64,000 nt of DNA, from positions 379,839 to 443,838 of the forward strand of contig NW_006766893.1 of the NCBI RefSeq assembly GCF_000275845.1, written 5' to 3'. Made by a program: the position numbers and the translations under genes. Below, one piece after another: positions 55,439 through 64,000 of the stretch (its first letter is position 1; each line of letters begins with the position of its first letter). The notes under the pieces are model-generated. The model was not told the origin of the DNA, did not search any database, and saw nothing but the letters and a program-made list of their open reading frames with translations. This DNA comes from Dichomitus squalens LYAD-421 SS1. Lineage: Eukaryota; Basidiomycota; Agaricomycetes; Polyporales; Polyporaceae.

Positions 55439-56903
55439 GGGAGGCGGGATAGTGTGTTCACGGGATGCGCTGCCTGTACCCGTCCCTCAAGCAGACGACA
55501 AGGGGAGTCATTGTGGCAGTTCGCTCTTACCGCTGCAAACCGGCAGTCGTTTCGCTGTCCTCGTCAGTATCTCATTTGACAGGCACGGAACCCCAGGCGT
55601 TACGATACCCGGGAGCCTCCGTATCCTGATCCCGGATACCGCCTCCTGGGACTTCTCGGGAGAACGCCTCGCCCAACCCAGGTAAGATGCCGTCTCATTC
55701 ACCAAACTATCGCCCGTCACGGCATTTTGAAGCCTTTTTCCCTTTTCACTCACAGTCCTGTGCACGGCATTGACGAGGAACAGCCTCGAGAAAGCGCGGT
55801 CTCACGCAGTTTCCACAGTTGTTCAGGTCATCCGAGTCGGCGTCAGCATCTCTCAGCTACTCTACTTCTGATTGCTCGACAGTGGGTACCTATGAAGAAG
55901 CATGACTCTTCCTAGCATCGCCGATACCTTCCTTCTGGCCGATGTCAGCTTGAATTCAGGTCAGCTCCGCGAGGATCGTGGTAGCAGCCCTGGAGGCCCT
56001 GTGGGAGAGCCCTGACGAAGACAAGGCGCAGACGCTCAGCTGGCCTTCCGCGATCAGGCTTCGAGATTCACATGGGCTGAGCGAGCGATGCTTCGCGGCG
56101 CCAGGGCTTCCGTTCTTGCTCCATTGCAATACGCCGCTCTCGCAACAGGGACAGGGGCTCGGACACAATGCGCAGGTGAGCGGCGTGTATACTCTAGGCT
56201 GAACAAGCCCGCTGATGATCATTTCAGCATCACATCATTTGTGTCAACGATGCCATGTCCACTTGTCCAAAGCGACAGCGCCGACTCATCTTTGTTCAGA
56301 AGTTGTGTCAATACAGAATTTGGGAGTACAAGCACAGGCTATCGCAACTGCCGCACTCGCTGCGTTCCCAGCTGCGGTACGGGCCTATTACAGCAATGTA
56401 CTTCGATTGGATACTGATCTGATTCCTATTCAAGTCTCCGCGCGACGAGATGATTTGGGAGCCGCATCTGCTTGGTCATGGGCCCATGATACGTACGTCA
56501 CAAGCTGAGTTTCGTCGAGAGACACCTGGGCCCTGAACGACATCTTGGACATGTAAAGTGAAAGCATCTTACCAGGCATCTTCAGTTACGCGAATCAATA
56601 AGGTATGGGCTTTGTCGCCTTGCGGTTAGGTCTCCTCACTCAGGGTCGCAAGTACGCCCTCAAGCTCCGTATCCTTCCTTCCGCTTCCGCAAGTTTAGGA
56701 GAAAGGCGGTAAGCACAGTTATGCGTGGGCGGCATGCTTCTGTAACTCGTCCCGGGTCGGTGATCGAGGCTGTGTGCCTCTCGCATGCTGCGCACAATGA
56801 GGCATAAGTCTACAAACGTGCTGCAATGTTCTGATTGACAAAAGATAGCAAAATAATCATACACAGTCGGAGAACGCAATCCGAAAGGCTCTGTAAGTTA
56901 CAT
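55439..56903. other. Intergenic, no supported gene
   Basis: About 1.5 kb. A frame at 56305-56505 (A-I-A-T-A-A-L-A-A-F-P-A-A-V) has coding-like alanine bias but no motif or partner exon. Confidence 0.4.
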
Positions 56904-57952
56904 TCAAATCGTTTGATGCTGATACATGTAGATGCCTGCGCGACGTCCTGTCAGCCAACGAATTGATCCCGCTCGGCGAAGAAAGGTGCTTACCATACGT
57001 GGTGTTCTGACTGGACCATATGTCCACTAAGCAGTCAGAACCCTCGCCACATACGACCTCAAAAGTATGCAGCGTTCCCCAGGGGCATGGGAAGGTGGTC
57101 ACGAGGGTCTCCTCTCCCCCTTTCGCCATCAGGGACGCGACTCTCTCCTGCGCAGGAGGCTTTGTGCTGTAAGACAGCTTCCTGACATCCAGCGGCTTCA
57201 GCGCGTTGAGCCGGTATACGTCGAACACGGAGAGTTGATTGAACCGGAATGGCTCGGACCCCTCGATGCGATCACCGTGTCCTGGCAGTTGGATGACGAC
57301 CGAACACTCTTCCATTCCGAAGTCGAGCGCGCGGAACTGCGCTATCGTGTGGACCTTGGTTCTTCCCGGGTCAGCGGCTTCGTGTGAGATTTCATGAGGC
57401 TACTCACGTTGGGCGAGACGTGGAGGTGCTTCTCATGTGGGGAAAGCGTCCCAAAAACCTTGTTGAATAGGTCGTGCTCGCCAATAGGCGCCAGCTCCTT
57501 CGGACGGTCGGGGAAGACTTGCGCGACGACTCGCGGAAGGTTCTGTATGGGGTCGATCTTGGATGCATTGATCTTGCCGGAGCGGTAGAGGGTCTCAAGA
57601 CCATGGTACGGATTAGCAAACTCGAGTTCGTCGGTGCCCAAGTCGGCGAAGACTGTCTTCATGATCCGCGACATGTAGAAGAGTGCGATTCCATCGGTGG
57701 CCACGACAATGACCAGCAATGCGAGAATCCATGTCAAAGCAGACTGGCGGGCTTCTGGCTGGTACCAAGCTGGCCGTCGCTTCGACTCTGCATGCAAAGA
57801 ATGCGATAAGATAAGGTTGCGTGTTAAAGGACAATATAACAGAATCCACCTCCTGCTCGATGGGAGTAGTCATCGTCCAACTCTTGGGAGCCGTTCTCGC
57901 CGTTCTGCAGCAATGCGTATTGTTCATCTTGGGTACTTCGTCGGGAGGGCAT
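56904..57952 (-). CDS. Single-pass membrane protein of a basidiomycete family
   Basis: Exons 5' to 3': 57952-57850, 57787-57408, 57354-56994, 56935-56904; 291 aa. A cytoplasmic start with Y-A-L-L-Q-N-G and an acidic stretch is followed by one membrane helix (about residues 51-71, T-W-I-L-A-L-L-V-I-V-V-A-T-D-G-I-A-L). The outer part has N-P-Y-H-G-L-E-T-L-Y, I-Q-N-L-P-R-V-V-A-Q-V, G-T-L-S-P-H-E-K, I-A-Q-F-R-A-L-D-F-G-M-E-E-C, L-N-A-L-K-P-L-D-V-R-K-L-S-Y and C-L-V-D-I-W-S-S-Q-N-T-T-Y-G. I know this pattern from agaricomycete genomes, often in many copies and near UstYa-like genes, but no function is known to me. The last exon (32 nt, ending I-Y-M-Y-Q-H-Q-T-I) is the least certain. Confidence 0.72.
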
Positions 57953-59012
57953 AGCGGAAGGATGAGTTTGCGAATGGGATCTAAGGGGAGAGAACATATT
58001 GAAACGTGAAGAAGAGGAAGACGAGGCGCAGGCGCAGTGCGAAACGATGGGAAACGTACAGCCCGAGTCTAGTAAAATGACTGCAAGGCTGCTGAAGACT
58101 CCAAAGGAGCCGGGCTATGCGTTCAAAGTGAAGCCGCCGACACATGCAATAGATTAGGTTTGTTGACGGAGCTTCTTCCATCTGCCAGGAAACGGCTTCC
58201 CGCGGTCAAAATGATGAGGTAACCGCGAGCCTCGCCCATCCAGCACTGCAGAGTAGAGTATGTGGGAGTAATCGGTTAACCTGCGAGGTATCTGCCACTT
58301 ACGACAAAATGTAGCCAGGACGTATCCATGTGGAACAAAGCTTCGTTGACGATCGACCCGAGGCGGCATCTCCGAGTCTATCGGTTGAGAGACTAGAGAT
58401 GCACTGATGCTTCCGATTTGTGAAACGCGAGACAGCTTCGTATCATGCATTCACCGGCTACAGGGCTTTGAGGAGAAAGCGGAAGCATGGGAGCCGTCGC
58501 ACGGAGCCTCACCGGCACGGCGAGTAGACTCTAAGCCACGTGGCGGAGTCTCGAGGATCACCAGTGACTCGACACCTGAGCTACCAGGCTCTTCGGAAAG
58601 CTGCCACTCGCTTGAAGGGTCAGTCCACGATGATAAATATCGATCTGACTCATACTCTATGTCGGCACAGATGTCGGGTATGACTGGGAGACTTGCCAGT
58701 GGACCCTGTAGACGCCTTAGCACCGACTTCGGACGTAATCGATCTGCACTGCCTTGCGCCTCAGATCTCCTTCTCCGACACAGTGTTTTGTGTGAGCCCT
58801 GCAAGCTCCTTAGCTATGCAGTTGTCCTCTTGGGTTCTGGTTCCCGCGCGGTCCGTTGCGAGCACAAGGTATTTGCATCGCCCTACGCTTACCTCTATCT
58901 ATGCTGCCACCGCGCTTCAGACGCTAGTGTCACCATTCCTATACTCGCCGGAAACAATCCTCACTATCCCTCTCAAACGTCTCATCGCACCCACTCCCCT
59001 CGTTTGCGAGAT
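57953..59012. other. Intergenic between two divergent genes
   Basis: Carries the promoters of the membrane protein (left) and of UstYa-like copy 2 (right). An open frame upstream of 59013 is in the same frame as the gene, but its content before the signal anchor is unlike the family. Confidence 0.4.
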
Positions 59013-59639
59013 ATGACCGCTACTCGACGCCTCGAATCATTCATCCTAGCCATCGCCATCCTCTTCCTCGGGCTAAACTTCACATACAAGTTGATCAACC
59101 TGAGTTTGCTCCATCGTAGACCGAAACATGATCTTGTGAATGGTAGCCCCGCTCACCATTCAACTCATATATGCTCTAACGCGCTTTTTCTCCTCCCAGG
59201 CGGCGTATGGAACGTTGAGCGCGAGCACGTCGCATTCGCCTTCGATAGCGGGCTCCGCTACGACCTCAACGCCTCACAAGCGTGGGCTGCGCTCGTCCCC
59301 GGCGACGGCATCGTTCACCTCGGCGCACAGCACGAGCCCTTCATGGTTTCGATGTTCCACCAGCTGCGCTGCCTGGACGTCATGCGAGACCAGCTGACCA
59401 AGACCCGCGCGCAACGCGAAGAGCAACCCGCGCGGCACTGCATGAACTACATCCGACAGATGATCTTGTGCCGCGGCGACACGAACCTGGACCCGTACCA
59501 GTACCCGTCCAACATCCACCCCGTCGAGCCGCATCCTGTCCGCAGGTGCTTGGATTGGCGCGCGGTATACGAGGCTGTGGAGGAGAATCAGAGGGAATAT
59601 GCTGAATGGGCGCCGGATGGGAGCGCGACCCGAATCTGA
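59013..59639 (+). CDS. UstYa-like (DUF3328) protein, copy 2, with altered first motif
   Basis: Exons 59013-59142 and 59200-59639 give 189 aa. Signal anchor at residues 8-25 (F-I-L-A-I-A-I-L-F-L-G-L-N-F-T-Y). The first motif reads F-H-Q-L-R-C-L-D, with Arg in place of the second His of H-Q-x-H-C. The second reads A-R-H-C-M-N-Y-I-R-Q-M-I-L-C-R-G-D-T-N-L-D-P and is normal. The C-terminus again has C-L-D-W. I believe the H-Q-L-R-C variant occurs in other basidiomycete members, so it may mark a subclass, not decay. In UstYa-family systems two homologues often act together. Copy 1 is 3.6 kb away. Confidence 0.8.
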   Translation: MTATRRLESFILAIAILFLGLNFTYKLINLSLLHRRPKHDLVNGSPAHHSTHICSNALFLLPGGVWNVEREHVAFAFDSGLRYDLNASQAWAALVPGDGIVHLGAQHEPFMVSMFHQLRCLDVMRDQLTKTRAQREEQPARHCMNYIRQMILCRGDTNLDPYQYPSNIHPVEPHPVRRCLDWRAVYEAVEENQREYAEWAPDGSATRI

Positions 59640-60161
59640 CGGATTGGATTGCGTAGGGCTAGTACAGTTGCAAGTATCGGGATTCTCGTTGAATATTCAT
59701 ACGTAACGAGTAGCTGACTTTGTGAGCGAAACAGCGACTAGCTGGTTCGTTCCAGCCGCGTCATAACCGCGACTACGAGACGGCGATAGTGACAAATCTG
59801 GGTGACAGTCTGGGAGGAGGGGGCGACAAATTACTATGCTTCGGATGCCGAGTATACGTTGTTCCTGACACCTTGATTCTTCCAAGCACCGAGGAAGCTG
59901 CATTCATGTTAGCCGCACAGTATCAGTATGACTGAAGCCTAATCGGGGCCCTGTCCGGACCTCGATAGGTGCCGGTGTCAGGAAAGAAGAAAGATCTGAA
60001 GGGAAGTAGCTTTTATTGTAATACGGTAGTAGTATCACACGTATGTATTTTCAAGTCAATCTGATGGAGAACTAAAGGTACGAGATGCGTTGTTCTAACC
60101 ATATACAGATGTGAAAAGCCAATGTTGAAGAAACGATGTGACCACGCCATTTCTCGATGTA
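59640..60161. other. Intergenic, no gene
   Basis: 3' flanks of UstYa-like copy 2 and of the small secreted peptide gene, which converge here. Confidence 0.4.
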
Positions 60162-60534
60162 CTACTTGGGCGCCGGACGAGGAGTGCTACTGATATTCAC
60201 TGAGCATAGGAAATCAAGGGGTTTGATAGGTTCAGCCAACGAGTCCACTGATGGAAGTGTAGAAAGCGAGAATCGAGCTCAGATAGTGATGACTCGAACA
60301 TGCCACTGGAGGGGAGAAGAAACTGACCATCGCTTCGCCGGCCATTGTTACTGATTACACTGAGCCAAGCGAGGTCAGTAATAGGTGGATCTTCTACAAC
60401 ACGTTCCTGGTTATCATACGGCTTGAACCCTGTAAAGAAAGGTACATACCTATCGGCACCGGCGCCGCATGAACACTCAATACCATCAGATATATGAGAA
60501 GCACAGGGAGCAGAGTGAAGCGACTGAGAGCCAT
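60162..60534 (-). CDS. Small secreted peptide, 62 aa
   Basis: Exons 60534-60450, 60393-60328 and 60199-60162. Residues 1-24 form a clear signal peptide (F-T-L-L-P-V-L-L-I-Y-L-M-V-L-S-V-H-A then A-P-V-P). The mature part is only about 38 residues: E-D-P-P-I-T-D-L-A-W-L-S-V-I-S-N-N-G-R-R-S-D-G, then a Pro-rich end (S-S-T-P-R-P-A-P-K). It has no cysteine and one dibasic R-R site. The introns (56 nt and a longer 128-nt one) have normal borders, and a TATA box sits 66 bases upstream of the ATG, which supports a real gene. I do not recognise the family. Confidence 0.55.
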
Positions 60535-60599
60535 GGTGTAGGTGTGTCTGGCAGGATCGTGCACCTGTGCTGCTCAGCAAGTGGGATCAACACAGTAGC

Positions 60600-60607
60600 T
60601 TTATATA
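60600..60607 (-). promoter_or_regulatory. TATA box of the small secreted peptide gene
   Basis: TATATAAA on the minus strand, 66 bases before ATG 60534. Confidence 0.6.
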
Positions 60608-61080
60608 CGGTCACAGAACCGTCCTGTCCGTCACCACGTCAATGTCAATTCATTCAGAATCTCTTTGACACTGAATAATCCGGGCCTCGTGCCCATCTAG
60701 GTGGGTTCCGACTGACACGGAAGGGAGGAAGTAAAAGCAGAGGACGATCAGAGCCCGCGAGAAGCCGCACTTCTGGGGCCCGAATTATACACGGTTGTGC
60801 AGTTTACGACGTATACTGGTGCTCTTGTGCCACTGTTATAGCAACTCCTGAGCAGCATGAAGCTGTCATTGAAAGAGGTTTGTGAAATGCCTCAGGAGGC
60901 GACGAGCATTGTAAGACAGGAGCTTGATCGAAGTCCGGGGCATAGGTCAATTGCAATCGGTATGTACTACTCACGCCTTAGGTCCAATCACAGCGATTTG
61001 AGCACTGTACGTACCAAACTTTGGAGAGATTGTGCCTCATATAGTAAGCACTCAGTACGCGTTATGCGGGACTTGATATA
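60608..61080. other. Intergenic, no gene
   Basis: Upstream region of the small secreted peptide gene. Near 61050-61073 it holds a partial copy of the LTR sequence discussed below. Confidence 0.4.
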
Positions 61081-61368
61081 TTACTAATATATGCACCTAT
61101 AGTAAGCACTACAGTACATTATCAGTGGGAGCCCGGCGGGGTAACTATATGGGCGGCTCACCTCAGTACGCGTTATGCGGGACTGAGGTGAGCGAGTATG
61201 GATTCGACAACTTATATAGAAGAGAGAGGATAATGTAACAATCGTATCGTAAGGGGTCCGAAGAAGGCCGCGCCACAGGGCGCATCAATCCCGATGGTGT
61301 TCCGTAGTCGCGCGGCGTCGCGCAAGGCTTGCGACGTCATCGCGCTACAATCGCGCCATTCTCCAACA
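61051..61368 (-). repeat. 3' LTR of the Ty1/copia element (far boundary uncertain)
   Basis: On the minus strand, eight bases after the stop codon, a purine-rich tract (TTGAGGGGGAG, ending at 61369) is followed directly by TGTTGGAG at 61368-61361. This is the usual polypurine tract and TG start of a copia LTR. A TATATAAG promoter box is at 61218-61211. The outer (CA) end cannot be fixed without the second LTR. The string CAGTACGCGTTATGCGGGACT occurs twice (near 61053 and 61164). Confidence 0.55.
61156..61193. repeat. Perfect 12-bp hairpin inside the LTR
   Basis: GCTCACCTCAGT at 61156-61167 and its exact complement at 61182-61193 enclose a 14-base loop. On the minus strand it begins about 18 bases after the TATA box, so it would lie at or near the start of the retrotransposon transcript. 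Confidence 0.8.
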
Positions 61369-61375
61369 CTCCCCC

Positions 61376-63616
61376 TCAAGCCGAAGCGAGACCCAGCGCG
61401 ACTGCGAAGTGCTTAACCTTGACGGAAGGGAGTGCTTTCGTGAGGATGTCAGCCGTTTGCTCGTCCGTCGGGCAATAGATGAGACGAATGCTGCCGGCCT
61501 CGATCGAATAGCGGATGAAATGGTAACGGATATCGATGTGCTTCGTGCGGGCGTGGTACGAGCCATCCTTGGTGAGCGCGATGGCCGATTGGTTGTCGCT
61601 ACGAAGAGTCGTCGGCTCGGAAAGCGGACGATAGACCTCGCCGATGAGGCGCCGCAGCCAGATCGCCTCTTTTGCGGCATGTGTTGCGGCGACGTATTCG
61701 GATTCGGCGGTTGAAAGGGTGACGAGCTCCTGTTTCTTCGAAGCCCAGGAGACAGCGCCGCCATCGACAATGAAAACGTACCCGGTAATGGCCCGCCTGT
61801 GCTCCTGCGAGGCTCCATCTGCATCCACAAATCCCTCCAACCCGTTCCTGTCCCCGCCGTATATGAGCGACAGGTTTCGCGTGCCCAGGAGGTACCTGAA
61901 AATCCTCTTAACGGCCTCCCAGTGCGTCCACCCGGGGTTCTCTGAGTATTGCGCGAGGGTCGAGACCGCGAACACGATGTCCGGTCGAGTGCCCATGGCG
62001 GCGTACATAAGGGCTCCGATCGCCTCTCGATAGGGGACGCGCTTCATGCGCGCGACATCGGAGGCACTTTCGGGGCATTGGGTCTTCGAGAGCTGTAGAT
62101 GGGGGTCCATTGGCGTTGAAATGGGCTTCAGGTCATCAAAGTTGAACCGGGTGATGATCGCGTCGATGTACGAGTGTTGAGAGAGTGCGAGGGTACGGGT
62201 CTCGAGGTCGCGCGACACCTTGATACCTAGCAGCCAGCTGACCGGGCCCAAATCCGTTAGCTTGTACTTCTGTCCAATACGGTGCTTGTACGCCTCAAGC
62301 AGGGGTCGGGAGTCGCCAGTGATAAGACAGTCGTCAACGTGGATGGCAAGGATGGTGAGGTGGGTGCCTTCATGTTTGAAGAAGACCCCGTAGTCCGCCT
62401 CGGCGCGCTTGAAACCAAGGTCAGCGAGAGCGATGCAAAGGGTTTCATACCACTTTCGCCCTCCCTGCTTCAATCCATAGAGGGCCTTGTCGAGCTTGAG
62501 CACGTATCTACGGCGGTCGGCAACGGCATGGTCCGGCGGCTGTTCCAGGTAGACGTCCTCGTCGAGCTTGGAGTTGAGGTAAGCAGAGTTAAAATCGAAT
62601 GAATCCGCAGGCCAGCCGTTACGAGCAGCAATAGCGAGAATGAGGCGGAAAGATGAGAGTTTGGCAACGGGGGCAAACGTCTTGTAGTAGTCGACGCCGT
62701 AGATCTGAGTGAAGCCGCGCGCAACCAGGCGCGCCTTGTACTTGTCGACCTCACCGGCCGAGTTCTTCTTGACGCGCAGCACCCACTTGCTGTCGACAAC
62801 GTTGCCCGAGGTTGGTCGCTCGACGAGGTGCCAGGTGCCGTTGGAGGCGAGAGAGTCGAGCTCGGCCTGAACGGCGGCCTTCCACTTGGGCCAGTCCGGG
62901 CGCTTCTTGGCCTCCGCGTACGTCGGCTCAATGCCCTCGGCGTCGCCCGAAGCTGCCGCCATGGCCAGCTCAACCGTCTCCCACTCCTCCCGCTCCTCCT
63001 GCTTGATCGTCGCGTACCCTCCCTCATCCTCTGCTTCCTCCACAACCTTGCTCGTCGCCTCCTGCATCCCTCTTGGCAACGCTCTCCCTCCAGTTCGCCC
63101 GCTGGTGCTCCCTTCTCCGCTCCTCAACCTCCTCACGTAGTCCGACTCCCGTCGGACGCGTCTCGGTCGCTCGGTCGCGGTCTCAAACCGCTCTCCAAGG
63201 ACGTCGCGCGCCTCGGGCCTGGACTCGGCAGCAGGAGATGCTGGGTTGGAAGGAAGGGCAGGCCGCAAGCAGGAAGAGCGCGGGTTTGGTGGAACCGTGG
63301 CTTCCGCAGGCGCGTCGATAGTGGGGGAATTAGCGGTGGGATTGGGTTTGGACGACGCGGGGGCACGCTCGACCTCGTTCTGGTGAGTACTAACGATTTT
63401 CTTGGTCTCGTTGTCCCCCGTCTGGTCCCCGTTGTCCCCCGTTTGGTCCCCTTGTTCCCCATCCTCCCCCTCGAGCGGCACCTCGACGTCGGCCTCCGCC
63501 ACGTTGAAGCGCACGCTGCGCTCGACCGTCACACTGCGCCGATCAGGCCAGTAGATCCGATGGGCATCGGATTGCTCATCCCACCCCACCCATCTGTCAC
63601 AGTTTTCTCGTGCCAC
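61376..63616 (-). mobile_element. Ty1/copia retrotransposon polyprotein, 5'-truncated
   Basis: A single open frame of 746 codons. It begins inside the region after integrase (R-W-V-G-W-D-E-Q-S-D-A-H-R-I-Y-W-P). After a Pro/Glu-rich linker it gives a full reverse transcriptase: W-K-A-A-V-Q-A-E-L-D-S-L, D-S-K-W-V-L-R-V-K, K-A-R-L-V-A-R-G-F-T-Q, D-F-N-S-A-Y-L, A-L-Y-G-L-K-Q-G-G-R-K-W and the catalytic H-V-D-D-C. RNase H follows (V-S-T-L-A-Q-Y, F-V-D-A-D-G-A, L-S-T-A-E-S-E-Y-V-A-A, K-H-I-D-I-R-Y-H-F-I-R and D-I-L-T-K-A-L). Gag, protease and the integrase core are missing: the frame is closed upstream by TGA within 30 bases of the first homologous residue. It is either 5'-truncated or interrupted by the sequence at the right edge. 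An undisrupted RT frame suggests a young copy. Confidence 0.9.
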
Positions 63617-63922
63617 GTGACCTAGGGGTCATGTGAACCAGAACAGACGCTCACCTTGACCACGGGCAACTCGTATCGGAAAGTGGAGGAGCCGGGATCG
63701 AACCCAGGACCTTGTGGGGTCCAGGAGCGCCCATCCTCACTCACTGGCAGGTGACTCACACGTCAGCGGGGGCGCTTACTCATCGGAGCAAGCCCGGACT
63801 TAGCATGACTCAGGTATTAGTCACGAGGACACCATGTGACAGGTCAGGAGGCAGGACATGAGTCAGCAGACTCTGACCAAGCATGGACAAATAGGTACCT
63901 GGTCTGTGCACCGTTGTATTTG

Positions 63923-63930
63923 TATAAATA
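63923..63930 (+). promoter_or_regulatory. TATA box, probably of an LTR
   Basis: TATAAATA followed after 7 bases by a hairpin, the same order as in the copia LTR on the other strand. Confidence 0.5.
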
Positions 63931-63937
63931 GTAGGGG

Positions 63938-63960
63938 GTCTGAGGCAGGGAACCTCAGAC
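63938..63960. repeat. Perfect 8-bp hairpin downstream of the TATA box
   Basis: GTCTGAGG at 63938-63945 and CCTCAGAC at 63953-63960 enclose a 7-base loop. It shares the CTCAG core with the hairpin at 61156-61193. Confidence 0.7.
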
Positions 63961-64000
63961 TTGATCTTCTCGTCGATCCCCCACTCTCCTCCTGTAGGTA

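Larger units (their letters stand above)
63617..64000 (+). other. Right edge: LTR-like promoter sequence, incomplete
   Basis: Directly upstream of the truncated copia frame. It has a TATAAATA box at 63923-63930, a perfect hairpin just after it, and no coding frame. This is the appearance of a plus-oriented LTR whose element continues beyond the window. A tRNA-like box (GGTTCGATCCC on the minus strand, 63704-63694, followed by GGCTCCTCCA) is also present. Confidence 0.4.

Noticed and set aside
58407..59012. Long N-terminal extension of UstYa-like copy 2
   Set aside because: The frame is open by chance. UstYa-like proteins start a few residues before the signal anchor, as at ATG 59013.
62828..63625. 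265-codon plus-strand frame opposite the copia element
   Set aside because: Antisense shadow of the GC-rich polyprotein linker; no domain.
1..64000. CRISPR arrays, bacterial operons, riboswitches or rRNA
   Set aside because: None seen; spliced genes and transposons are those of a fungal nucleus.

Overview
The window reads as nuclear DNA of a filamentous basidiomycete (Agaricomycetes). A Polyporales-like order is a guess from gene families, not shown. The evidence is many GT-AG introns of about 50-70 nt, GC-rich coding exons in AT-richer gaps, and families typical of mushroom-forming fungi: F-box proteins, multipass membrane proteins with an N-R-N-Y-P-G-G-P-type loop, UstYa-like (DUF3328) proteins, a Rieske/DUF455 fusion and small secreted proteins. 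Exon models were joined by hand; each joined model keeps frame and is a whole number of codons unless noted.

Layout. 0-6 kb: an F-box gene, a tandem pair of senescence (ERD7/spartin-like) domain genes whose second copy has no clear start codon, and a 7TM protein with a predicted GC-AG intron. 6.5-9.8 kb: an LSH/DDM1-type SNF2 remodeller. 12-14 kb: a secreted protein with eight exons. 14-30 kb is gene-poor and repeat-rich: a 754-bp TA-flanked inverted-repeat element, a foldback element of about 550 bp, an F-box/LRR relic, a tiny hydrophobic protein whose ATG is an exon by itself, and two inverted paralogues of an Ala/Ser-rich secreted protein about 7 kb apart. An NFKBIL1-like coiled-coil protein lies at 27.5-29 kb.

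30-44 kb mixes intact membrane-protein genes (32.9, 36.6 and 40 kb) with three decaying genes: an alpha/beta hydrolase, an F-box protein with one in-frame TAG, and a short-chain dehydrogenase. 44-50.7 kb is dense and largely housekeeping: an unknown small protein, ATG22, SUMO (divergent from ATG22), and a protein with a ricin-B-type beta-trefoil domain. 50.7-52.6 kb holds a second TA-flanked inverted-repeat element and an assembly gap whose flanks are an exact 201-bp duplication. This is probably an unmerged contig overlap.

52.8-60.6 kb contains the Rieske-DUF455 fusion, two UstYa-like genes on either side of a membrane-protein gene, and a 62-aa secreted peptide gene. 61-64 kb holds a 5'-truncated Ty1/copia retrotransposon with intact reverse transcriptase and RNase H motifs and a 3' LTR. 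At the right edge is promoter-like sequence resembling another LTR.

No operon-like logic is expected. The plausible functional groupings are the divergent ATG22/SUMO pair, the tandem senescence-domain genes, and the UstYa-like/secreted-peptide neighbourhood. The last is the best, still speculative, candidate for an undescribed peptide-modifying locus.
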